Below are positions 1 to 7,530 of a stretch of 29,201 nt of DNA, piece after piece. Both the position numbers and the translations under genes were made by a program. The notes under the pieces were generated by a model. It did no database searches. It was given only the letters and a program-made list of their open reading frames with translations, and had not been told where the DNA came from. The stretch covers positions 1-29,201 of the forward strand of contig JAVBLZ010000019.1 of assembly GCA_031553045.1 (NCBI GenBank). The letters run 5' to 3'. Within the stretch, counting starts at the first letter, position 1. The number at the start of each line of letters is the position of its first letter. The stretch comes from CALXQW01 sp031553045 (GTDB taxonomy: Bacteria > Verrucomicrobiota > Verrucomicrobiia > Opitutales > Intestinicryptomonadaceae).

Positions 1-95
1 ATGGTTTTTTTGATTAGTTTGTTTGCCTAAGTGAATTTGGGTGTTAATATTAGCAGCTCTAAATTCTAATTAAGATTAACCACTCACACGGAACT

Positions 96-224
96 ATTCG
101 CCAAACAAATCTGCCAAAACTTGGCAGCACGGTTTGAATGAAGGAACAAGGCGCAAAAAAAATTGCGGGTCGTAGCGTACTAAATGTACGCAAGAGTCGC
201 AATTTTTTGCAGCAACGCAGTTAT
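96..224. repeat. Palindromic intergenic repeat, copy A (degenerate)
   Basis: A unit whose head starts TTGGCAG at 121, continues with CGGTTTGAATGAAGG and CAAGGCGCAA, and ends with GCAGCAACGCAGTTAT at 209-224. The same blocks occur in the same order in copy B (331-459). Its centre is a perfect palindrome, GCGTAC (175-180) and GTACGC (186-191), inside a larger AAATTGCG/CGCAATTT stem. Just left of the head, 96-120 (ATTCGCCAAACAAATCTGCC plus AAAAC) matches the tail of copy B, so a tail and a head abut and form the hairpin CTGCCAA-aac-TTGGCAG at 111-127. No reading frame here resembles a known protein. The element is a REP/MITE-like non-coding repeat; its mobility is unknown. Confidence 0.6.
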
Positions 225-330
225 TTTTCCACAAGACACTAGGTTGACTAAAGCCAAAAACACAGCATCAAAAACAAATCCAACTTTAACACTTAACGAA
301 AGTTTTGGAAGCATACCCCACACTTTAATG

Positions 331-459
331 TTTTGGCAGGGCGGTTTGGATGAAGAACAAGGCGCAAGGGTGTGAGGCGGTGGGAGTGTACTGAACGTAC
401 ACGACCAGTGCCGAAGCGCCCGCAGCAACGCAGTTATTCGCCAAACAAGTCTGCCAAAA
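331..459. repeat. Palindromic intergenic repeat, copy B (complete)
   Basis: About 129 bp bounded by terminal inverted repeats TTTTGGCAG (331-339) and CTGCCAAAA (451-459), with a second inverted block (GTTTGG near the head, CCAAAC near the tail). The centre is GTGTAC (386-391) and GTACAC (397-402) around a 5-base loop. It shares CAAGGCGCAA and GCAGCAACGCAGTTAT with copy A, while the arms of the central palindrome differ in sequence but keep the GTAC core, which suggests that structure is conserved more than sequence. It lies immediately downstream of glyS. Between the two copies (225-330) I see nothing recognisable. Confidence 0.65.
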
Positions 460-461
460 CA

Positions 462-479
462 GGCGTGATTTCACACGCC
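462..479 (-). terminator. Possible glyS terminator
   Basis: GGCGTG-ATTTCA-CACGCC forms a 6-bp GC-rich hairpin directly after the glyS stop codon. On the minus strand it is followed by TGTTTTGG, only a weak U-tract. The adjoining palindromic repeat (331-459) could add to termination. Confidence 0.5.
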
Positions 480-1982
480 CTAGTCTATTTTGGAGGAGAG
501 ATAGGCGAGGAGCTCATCTTCCGACATACGGACTTGTTGGGTTGTGTCTCGGTCTCGGAGGGTTACGGATCCGTCTTTTTCGATAGTGTCGAAGTCTATG
601 GTAATGCCGAAGGGAGTTCCGATTTCGTCTTGGCGGCGATAGCGACGGCCTATTGCGCCGCTTGCGTCGTAGAACACATTCCAACGGCGTTTAAGTTTTT
701 TGTAAAGCGCCTCCGCCTTTGCGACTATTTCGGGTTTATTTTTTAGAAGCGGAAATACCGCCGCCTTGTATGGAGCAACTCTGGGGCTAAATTTTAAGAC
801 TATGCGTTTTTCAGGCTCGCCCTTTTCGTTGGGGATTTCATCCTCATGATATGCGGCGGTCATGACTGCAAGAAATGTTCTATCCACGCCCAAAGAAGGT
901 TCAATAACGTGCGGCAAATATTTTTCTTTGCGGCCTTCGTCAAAGTATTCCAGATTTTTACCCGAGGCGTTTTGGTGCTGAGTCAAATCAAAGTTGCCCC
1001 TCACGGCGATACCCTGAAGCTCTTGCAAACCGTGTGGGAATTGGAATGTTATATCCGTGCAAGCCTTTGCGTAGTGGGCAAGTTTTGCGTCAGGATGCAC
1101 GTCTTCCGCCAGACTTTCAGCAGGAATACCTATGGATACAAACCAGTTTTTGCAAGCGTCTATCCATTCACGGTGCAGGGTTTTCCAGTCATCGTGCGGG
1201 CTGATGAAGTATTCAATTTCAGCCTGTTCAAACTCACGACTGCGGAATATGAAATTGCGCGGCGTAATTTCATTTCTGAAAGCCTTGCCAATCTGAGCAA
1301 TGCCAAAGGGCAGTTTTACACGGGTTGTGTCAACCACGTTTTTAAAATCGGCAAATATGCCCTGCGCCGTTTCAGGGCGCAGATACGCAACCGCCGTCTC
1401 ATCACGCAATGCGCCGACATAGGTTTGGAACATCAAATTAAAATCTCTGGGAGGCGTAAGGCTGCCCGCTTTGCCCGTTGCAGGAGACGGTATGAGCGCA
1501 TATTCTTCAGGGTTTGCCTGCATATAATCCAACAGAACAATTTTGTCTAAAGCGCCTTGACGCGCCAATTTGCGCTTCAAATCGGCGGCCTTTTCTTCAG
1601 CAAGCGATTGCATATTTGGGTCTTCCAAAACGCTGACATAACCGATAACTTCGCCATCCACTGAAACTTTTGCAAAAAATAATTGGTCCGCCCTGTAACG
1701 CAATTTTGATTCTTTGCAATCAACCATTGGGTCTGAAAAACCTTCGACATGGCCGGAAGCTTTCCAAATATCTGGGTGCATTATAATAGATGCGTCCAAG
1801 CCCACCATATCGTCTCTGCCGTGCACAAAGTCTTTCCACCATGCCGCCTTGATGTTGTTCTTAAGCTCAACGCCCAAAGGGCCGTAGTCAAAAAAGCCGT
1901 TAAAACCGCCATAAATTTCTGACGAACGGAATATAAAACCTCTGCGTTTGCAAAGCGCCTCAATAGTGGACATATCGAACAT
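480..1982 (-). CDS. glyS: Glycyl-tRNA synthetase, single-chain class II type
   Basis: Charges tRNA-Gly with glycine in the cytoplasm. The 500-residue product is the homodimeric (GRS1-like) form, not the alpha2beta2 GlyQ/GlyS form. It opens with a catalytic-core start containing GGFNGFFDYGPLG, then ASGHVEGFSDPMVDCK; class II core motifs follow (LRPETAQGIF, FRNEITPRNFIFRSREFEQ, and near the end PSLGVDRTFLAV). The C-terminal anticodon-binding domain starts near KFSPRVAPYKAAVFPL. A longer frame reaches 2015, but the ATG at 1982 is preferred because AGAGGA lies about 7 bases upstream and the family begins at this point (MFDMSTIEAL). It is divergent from cstA across about 158 bp; a TTGACA (minus strand, 2036-2041) could be a -35 element but I see no convincing -10. 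Confidence 0.95.
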   Translation of the reverse strand: MFDMSTIEALCKRRGFIFRSSEIYGGFNGFFDYGPLGVELKNNIKAAWWKDFVHGRDDMVGLDASIIMHPDIWKASGHVEGFSDPMVDCKESKLRYRADQLFFAKVSVDGEVIGYVSVLEDPNMQSLAEEKAADLKRKLARQGALDKIVLLDYMQANPEEYALIPSPATGKAGSLTPPRDFNLMFQTYVGALRDETAVAYLRPETAQGIFADFKNVVDTTRVKLPFGIAQIGKAFRNEITPRNFIFRSREFEQAEIEYFISPHDDWKTLHREWIDACKNWFVSIGIPAESLAEDVHPDAKLAHYAKACTDITFQFPHGLQELQGIAVRGNFDLTQHQNASGKNLEYFDEGRKEKYLPHVIEPSLGVDRTFLAVMTAAYHEDEIPNEKGEPEKRIVLKFSPRVAPYKAAVFPLLKNKPEIVAKAEALYKKLKRRWNVFYDASGAIGRRYRRQDEIGTPFGITIDFDTIEKDGSVTLRDRDTTQQVRMSEDELLAYLSSKID

Positions 1983-2140
1983 AAATTTTCCTCTTTGATT
2001 ATGAAAGTTTAGCAAGCTAATCTATCGTGATATTTTGTCAACTTTCATTTGAGCATCTTTAATGCGTTGAGAGTCATTTTTAATTTGCAAAAATTATTAC
2101 GATATTATTACATCAAACCATTTTAGAAAGACGTTAAATA

Positions 2141-3889
2141 ATGCTTACAATTTTAGGAATCACTTGTGCGGTAATACTGCTTTTAGGTTATAAATTTTAC
2201 TCTCCCTTCATTGAAAAATGGATGGGCGCAGACAAGCGCATAGTGCCGCCTTCTATCGCATACGATGACGGTATAGACTATTCCCCTACCGATAAATTTA
2301 CGATATTTGGTCATCATTTTAGCGCAATAGCGGGCTCAGGTCCTATCATAGGCCCTACTATTGCGGCGATTGCGTTTGGCTGGGGGCCAGCTATTTTATG
2401 GATATTGATAGGCGCTATATTCATCGGCGGCGTGCACGATTACGCCGTAACAATGGCAAGTTTGAGGCATAAGGGCAACTCAATCGGCGCTATATGCCGC
2501 AACTATATGAATCCTGTTTCATATAAATTTTTCCTCATATTTGTGTGGGCGACACTTTGCTACGTTATACTTGTTTTCACAGACCTTACCGTTGCAAGCT
2601 TTGCGCCAATAGCAAACAGGGTTGCAAGCACGGAAGACATAGCCCTAAACTCAAGAAACGGCGGTGTTGCAGCAACTTCAACAATTTTTATAATGGTGTA
2701 CAGCATCATATACGGGATAATAAAACGTTCCGGCTTGATTAAGCCCATAATACTCATACCTGTCTCCGTATTTTTGGTTTTCTTTTCAATTTACATAGGC
2801 AATGTTTGGCCGTTAGACCAAAGCTTTTTGCCAGCATTTTTCTTTGACATGGCGCCAAGATACTGGGTGTATGCGGGTATCATAGTTTACTGTCTTTTTG
2901 CATCCGTATTGCCTGTCTCGTGGCTTCTGCAGCCCAGAGATTTCCTTACAAGCTTTTTGCTTTACGCTTGTCTATTGGGCGGCATAGGCGGCCTTCTCTT
3001 CAGCCCTTTCGCCGGTACTACAGAAATCAATTATCCCTTCTTTAAAGATTGGAATAGCGACTTGGGCTTCATATTCCCAGCCCTTTTTGTAACGGTTGCC
3101 TGCGGTGCTGTAAGCGGGTTTCATGCTACGGTTGCAAGCGGCACAACATCAAAGCAAATTTCCAGCGAAGCGCACGTGCGCAGCGTATCTTACCTTTCAA
3201 TGATTATTGAAGGCATACTTGCGGTGCTTGCGGTTTGCAGCGTGATAATAGTTTCTGGCGGCGCACAAGGCGCAAGCCCTGTTGCGGTATTTTCGGCAGG
3301 CTTTGGCAAGCTCATGATGACCATGGGGATATCTCCGCAGCTTGCGGGCGAATTTGCTCTCATAAGCCTCTCATGTTTTCTAATGACAACGCTGGACGCT
3401 TGTACCAGACTTGCACGTTACACATTGCAGGAAATTTTCGGGCTGGAAAAATCCAAATTGAGATGGGGTATGACGCTGCTTTCTCTTGTGATACCCAGCA
3501 TACTTTTGTTCAATGAAATCAAAGACGCCGCAGGCAATATAATCCCTGCTTGGAAGGCAATCTGGCCGCTTTTTGGAGCGATGAACCAGTTACTTGCAAC
3601 AATCAGTTTGCTTGTTATTTTTCTTTGGCAACGCGCTAAGGGCAAGAGGGCTTTGTATGTAGCAATACCAATGGTGTTTATCGCCATAAGCTCTCTGACT
3701 GAGCTTCTAATACGCTCATACAATGAGTTTTTTGTGAGCGCAAACCCAAATTATATCATAGCCACAATGGCAAGCGTTTTAACCGTCTTTGTGTTGCTCA
3801 TTCTCTTAGATGGAATAAAGTTGATTTTCTTCCCAAGCAAAAATGGCAACATTAAAAACGCAGAAACTATTATCTACGCTAAAGAATAA
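2141..3889 (+). CDS. cstA: Carbon starvation protein A family transporter
   Basis: Polytopic inner-membrane protein of 582 residues. CstA-family proteins take up peptides or pyruvate and are typically induced when carbon is short; the substrate here cannot be told from sequence. The family signature is clear near the N-terminus: VPPSIAYDDGIDYSPT followed by FGHHFSAIAGSGPIIGP (about residues 36-75), then more than a dozen hydrophobic segments. Length suits the shorter CstA subgroup (E. coli CstA is about 700 residues). The Shine-Dalgarno is weak (AGAAAG about 11 bases upstream). It is the first gene of a compact plus-strand cluster, and its last 47 bases overlap the start of glnD in another frame, which suggests coupled expression of a carbon/peptide transporter and a nitrogen sensor. 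Confidence 0.93.
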   Translation: MLTILGITCAVILLLGYKFYSPFIEKWMGADKRIVPPSIAYDDGIDYSPTDKFTIFGHHFSAIAGSGPIIGPTIAAIAFGWGPAILWILIGAIFIGGVHDYAVTMASLRHKGNSIGAICRNYMNPVSYKFFLIFVWATLCYVILVFTDLTVASFAPIANRVASTEDIALNSRNGGVAATSTIFIMVYSIIYGIIKRSGLIKPIILIPVSVFLVFFSIYIGNVWPLDQSFLPAFFFDMAPRYWVYAGIIVYCLFASVLPVSWLLQPRDFLTSFLLYACLLGGIGGLLFSPFAGTTEINYPFFKDWNSDLGFIFPALFVTVACGAVSGFHATVASGTTSKQISSEAHVRSVSYLSMIIEGILAVLAVCSVIIVSGGAQGASPVAVFSAGFGKLMMTMGISPQLAGEFALISLSCFLMTTLDACTRLARYTLQEIFGLEKSKLRWGMTLLSLVIPSILLFNEIKDAAGNIIPAWKAIWPLFGAMNQLLATISLLVIFLWQRAKGKRALYVAIPMVFIAISSLTELLIRSYNEFFVSANPNYIIATMASVLTVFVLLILLDGIKLIFFPSKNGNIKNAETIIYAKE

Positions 3890-6638
3890 TTCCGGAAAAA
3901 TATTTTCAGACGATGTTCAGACAAATTCCAAACTCGTCAGGGAATATTTTTTGGAATCTTCAGATATAATTGAGCAGGCGCACAAGGCAAAGCTTGGCGG
4001 CCTTGCGGTTTGCACCGCCATAAGTTTTCTTGTGGATGAAATTTTAATGGGGCTTTACGCAAATTTCATAAAGCGCAGGGCGGACAAAAAAGTGAATGTC
4101 TTTAAAGACAAGTTCTGCATAGTCGCACTGGGTGGCTACGGCAGGAGCGAAATGAGCCCCAAGAGCGATGTTGATTTGATGTTCCTCTATGACGAAAGTT
4201 CAAAGAAAATTTCCGACGAAATCAAAACTTTGGCTATTGATGAAATGATGTATCCGCTTTGGGACACCCGCCTTAAGCTCGGGCATTGCAGCAGAAACAT
4301 TGAGGAAACCATAAAAGAAGCCAAGGCGGACATCCTCTCAAAAACAGCGCTTTTAGACATGCGCTTAGTCTGCGGCAGTCAGAGGCTTTTTTCAAAATTG
4401 CAAAAAGAGTTTAAAAAATATTGTGCGGTAAATTCAGCAAACCATATCGACGAGCTTTTCAGGCTTAAAAGAGACAGGCACACAAAATTTGGTTGGACGC
4501 CCTATCTTCAGGAGCCAAATATTAAAAACGGCATAGGCGGTCTGAGAGACTACCACACAATATGTTGGATGGCGCAGCTCAAATACGGCGGTAAAATGCG
4601 CAGGCTTGCCGAGTTGAAAATAATTTCGACATCGGAATTTAAGGCCATACAAAAATCTTACGACTATCTGTTGCAGGTGCGCAACGATATGCACTACACG
4701 CTCAACAGGTCTAGCGACCTTCTGGATTTGGATACGCAGACGAAAATCGCAAGGCACTTGGGCTTTACGCAAAGAGACATAGTTTTGCGCTCGGAAAAAT
4801 TCATGCGGCAAGTTTATTTCTGTTTCAGAGATATAGACAATATCTCTAAATCTGCAAGAAAGCGCATGAAAATCATTTTGCCTGAAGACGTCTTGGCGTC
4901 TATCACGCCAAAAAATATAGACCTTTCCGACAGCGATAGAATCTCGTTGGACGGCTTCTGGATATCCAAGGGTTCAATAACTCCACAGAACAGTTCCGTA
5001 TTCAAAAAAGACCCAATAAGGCTGATAAAAGTTTTCCGCTATTGCCAGAAATATGGCGTAATACCGAGCGATAAGCTTGAGATGCTAATCAAAGACAGCG
5101 TCTATTTGATTGACGACAAAGTGCGGGCAAATCCTGAAGCAAACGCATCTTTCAAAAAAATCCTCATACGCCAAGGCGAGGTAAAACCCATACTTGAAAG
5201 AATGCACTTTTGGGGCGTACTTGGCGCATTCATAAAAGAATTTGATGAGCTTCAGTGCCTCGTGCAGCATGAGTTTTACCATAGATATACTGCCGACATC
5301 CATACGCTCAACACAATAGCGCAGCTAGATAAAGTGTTTAGTTCAAATATAGATTCAGCTCCTTACGGGGTGTATCATGCGGCAATCACAAACACGCAAT
5401 CGCCACAGCTTTTGTATCTTATTTTGCTTTTGCACGACATTGGCAAATCAGACGGCGTAAAGGGGCATGCGCAAATCAGCGCAGAAATTTCTGAGCGTGT
5501 GCTCAAGCGTTTTGAAATTCCGTCCAGCATGCTTGACACTGCGCTTTTTGTCATAGAAAACCACCTTATGATGGCGCGCTTCTGGCAGACAAACGACGTT
5601 GAAGACGAATCCAGCGTTGAGCGTTTTGTGCAGATGGTTGGCGATGAAGAAAAGCTGAAATATCTTTACGTGCTTACATTTTGCGACGCCAAAGGCACTT
5701 CTGAAGATTTGTGGAATTCTTACAAACAGTCTTTGCATACAATGCTTTTTAGAGGCGCTCTGCGTAAAATGCGCAGCGACGAAACACAAATAAGAGATTT
5801 ATATCAAAGCAAAAAAGCCAAAGTGCTCGCAGAAGTTTTAAGCGTGAAAGAATTTGCGGACAATCCTGAGGAGGTTTTGTCTCACTTTGAAAATCTGCCC
5901 AGAAATTATTTCCTCTTTCATGGCAGGGATGATTTGGTCATGCATCTGCGCATGATACATACTCTGCAAGAAGCACAAAAGGCGTCGGGGGGTAATTCTA
6001 TTGGCGGCGCAATATTCGACTGGCATGAAGACCCTAACAAATCTATGACAAGGCTCTCTGTGGTTACTCGGGATAGCGAGGGCTTGTTCTATAAACTGGC
6101 GGGCGCAATAACGCTTTCAGGGTTGAATATTTTAAGTTCAAAAGTGCTTTCACGTTCCGACGGCATTAGCATAGACACTTTTTCTCTTACGGGTCCTGCC
6201 GGCGGTCCTATACGCAACGAGCGTGCAAGGGCAAAGTTTGAACAGGAGTTTTTAGAGGCGCTGAAAAATCATGATTCGATGAATGAGCGCATAGAACAAA
6301 TCTGGAAAGACACCACAATACCTTTCAAAACTGAGGCGCAAGTGCGCATAAGCGTGATTGCAGACCCTGCGCCAAGAACGGTTATAGAGGTTGAAGCCTA
6401 TGACAGCGAAGGGCTTTTATACAAACTTGCAAAAATGATTTCCGATGAGGGCTATAACATAACATTCGCCCGTATTAATACGGAAAGAAACTGGGCAATA
6501 GATACTTTTTTTGCCTTTGCAACGTCTCCAAAATCTGAAAAAGACACCTTGCGCTTTACAAAGCATCTCAAAAAGATACTCTCTACTGAATCTCCGAAAA
6601 ATAATACTGAGCCTTTATCAAAACAACAAACCTTATGA
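3843..6638 (+). CDS. glnD: [Protein-PII] uridylyltransferase / uridylyl-removing enzyme
   Basis: Bifunctional nitrogen sensor that uridylylates PII proteins under nitrogen limitation and removes UMP when glutamine is high. The 931-residue product has the full domain order: nucleotidyltransferase with GGYGRSE and the metal-binding DVD (about 97-112); the GlnD-type linker domain with WTPYLQEPNIKNGIGGLRDYH; a metal-dependent phosphohydrolase HD domain with LLLHDIGKSDG (HD pair near 531-532); and two C-terminal ACT domains (about 735-805 and 845-915, each starting with a DSEGL-K-LA pattern). The ATG at 3843 lies inside cstA and lacks a clear Shine-Dalgarno, but no later in-frame ATG precedes the family's N-terminal region. 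The stop overlaps the next start (ATGA). No PII or glutamine synthetase gene is in the window. Confidence 0.93.
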   Translation: MATLKTQKLLSTLKNNSGKIFSDDVQTNSKLVREYFLESSDIIEQAHKAKLGGLAVCTAISFLVDEILMGLYANFIKRRADKKVNVFKDKFCIVALGGYGRSEMSPKSDVDLMFLYDESSKKISDEIKTLAIDEMMYPLWDTRLKLGHCSRNIEETIKEAKADILSKTALLDMRLVCGSQRLFSKLQKEFKKYCAVNSANHIDELFRLKRDRHTKFGWTPYLQEPNIKNGIGGLRDYHTICWMAQLKYGGKMRRLAELKIISTSEFKAIQKSYDYLLQVRNDMHYTLNRSSDLLDLDTQTKIARHLGFTQRDIVLRSEKFMRQVYFCFRDIDNISKSARKRMKIILPEDVLASITPKNIDLSDSDRISLDGFWISKGSITPQNSSVFKKDPIRLIKVFRYCQKYGVIPSDKLEMLIKDSVYLIDDKVRANPEANASFKKILIRQGEVKPILERMHFWGVLGAFIKEFDELQCLVQHEFYHRYTADIHTLNTIAQLDKVFSSNIDSAPYGVYHAAITNTQSPQLLYLILLLHDIGKSDGVKGHAQISAEISERVLKRFEIPSSMLDTALFVIENHLMMARFWQTNDVEDESSVERFVQMVGDEEKLKYLYVLTFCDAKGTSEDLWNSYKQSLHTMLFRGALRKMRSDETQIRDLYQSKKAKVLAEVLSVKEFADNPEEVLSHFENLPRNYFLFHGRDDLVMHLRMIHTLQEAQKASGGNSIGGAIFDWHEDPNKSMTRLSVVTRDSEGLFYKLAGAITLSGLNILSSKVLSRSDGISIDTFSLTGPAGGPIRNERARAKFEQEFLEALKNHDSMNERIEQIWKDTTIPFKTEAQVRISVIADPAPRTVIEVEAYDSEGLLYKLAKMISDEGYNITFARINTERNWAIDTFFAFATSPKSEKDTLRFTKHLKKILSTESPKNNTEPLSKQQTL

Positions 6639-7528
6639 AGCAAAAATACATATATTTTATTCTCACATTTTTCGTCTGCGTTTTGGCGTGGGCGGCTGAA
6701 CCCAGCTTTAAGATACTTGCCATTGCCGATATTCAGTACGCAGACAAAGACACGCATAAAACAAGGTTTTACAGAAACTCCATACAAAAGCTTGAAAAAA
6801 TCCGTGCACAAACTGCCGACAAAAAATTTGAATTTCTTATAAATTTGGGCGACACTGTGGATGCACTCCACGCCAATCTTGCAGCCCCGCTTGCAGAGCT
6901 GAAAAAATTCAACCTCAAGACTTACAATCTCATGGGCAACCATGACTATGCCGATAAGGATGCAAATGTTGAGCTCATCAAAAAAGATTTGAATCTGGAT
7001 AAAAGTACGCACTACTCATTTGATGTCGATGATTGGCGCTTCATAGTTTTGGACACAAATACTCTCAGCACTTACTATAAGCCTTCAAAAAAATTTGAAG
7101 CCGAATACAGCGCCTTGTATGAAAAGTTGACAGCCCAAAACGCCCGCTACGCAAAGCCTTGGAACGGCGGTGTGGATAATGCGCAAATGATTTGGCTTGA
7201 AGGCCTCTTAAAGCAATCGCTTGAGGATAAAAAAAATGTGATAATTTTTGCACATCACCCCGTACTGCCTATCGAAGGGCACGTAGCGCTTAACACTTCT
7301 GAAATTGTGGGTCTTACACAAAAGTACTCTTGCGTAAAAGCTTACATAAACGGCCACAACCATCTGGGCAATTATGCGGTAGATAAAGGCGTGCATTACC
7401 TTACAATCTGCGGCCTGATTGAAGATGAAGACATTGTCTCATACGCAATACTTGAAGTTTACCCAAATAAAATTGAAGTTATAGGTTTTGGCAAAACCCC
7501 CTCCAGAACATTGGAATTTTCAAAATAA
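6635..7528 (+). CDS. Secreted metallophosphoesterase, ADP-ribose/CDP-alcohol diphosphatase-like
   Basis: A 297-residue calcineurin-like phosphoesterase with an N-terminal signal peptide (residues 1 to about 21, cleavage after ...LAWA likely). The metal-binding motifs are all present: ADIQYAD (D32), NLGDTVD (D73), GNHDY (102-105), AHHP (207-209) and GHNH (240-243). The ADIQYAD form, the RFYRNSI segment and WNGG-Q-WLEGLL resemble the Mn-dependent ADP-ribose/CDP-alcohol diphosphatase branch, so hydrolysis of a nucleotide diphosphate linkage is a fair guess. Secretion suggests scavenging of nucleotide or lipid-head-group phosphates outside the cytoplasm. Its start overlaps the glnD stop by four bases (ATGA), and the next gene begins two bases after its stop, so it is translationally coupled on both sides. 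Confidence 0.85.
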   Translation: MKQKYIYFILTFFVCVLAWAAEPSFKILAIADIQYADKDTHKTRFYRNSIQKLEKIRAQTADKKFEFLINLGDTVDALHANLAAPLAELKKFNLKTYNLMGNHDYADKDANVELIKKDLNLDKSTHYSFDVDDWRFIVLDTNTLSTYYKPSKKFEAEYSALYEKLTAQNARYAKPWNGGVDNAQMIWLEGLLKQSLEDKKNVIIFAHHPVLPIEGHVALNTSEIVGLTQKYSCVKAYINGHNHLGNYAVDKGVHYLTICGLIEDEDIVSYAILEVYPNKIEVIGFGKTPSRTLEFSK

Positions 7529-7530
7529 AA

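Noticed and set aside
372..1550. Plus-strand frames of 124 and 234 codons opposite glyS.
   Set aside because: They lie antisense to a well-supported glyS, lack family features, and reflect the codon pattern of the opposite strand.
2036..2041. TTGACA on the minus strand upstream of glyS as a sigma-70 promoter.
   Set aside because: No acceptable -10 hexamer at 16-18 bases, so only the -35-like match can be stated.
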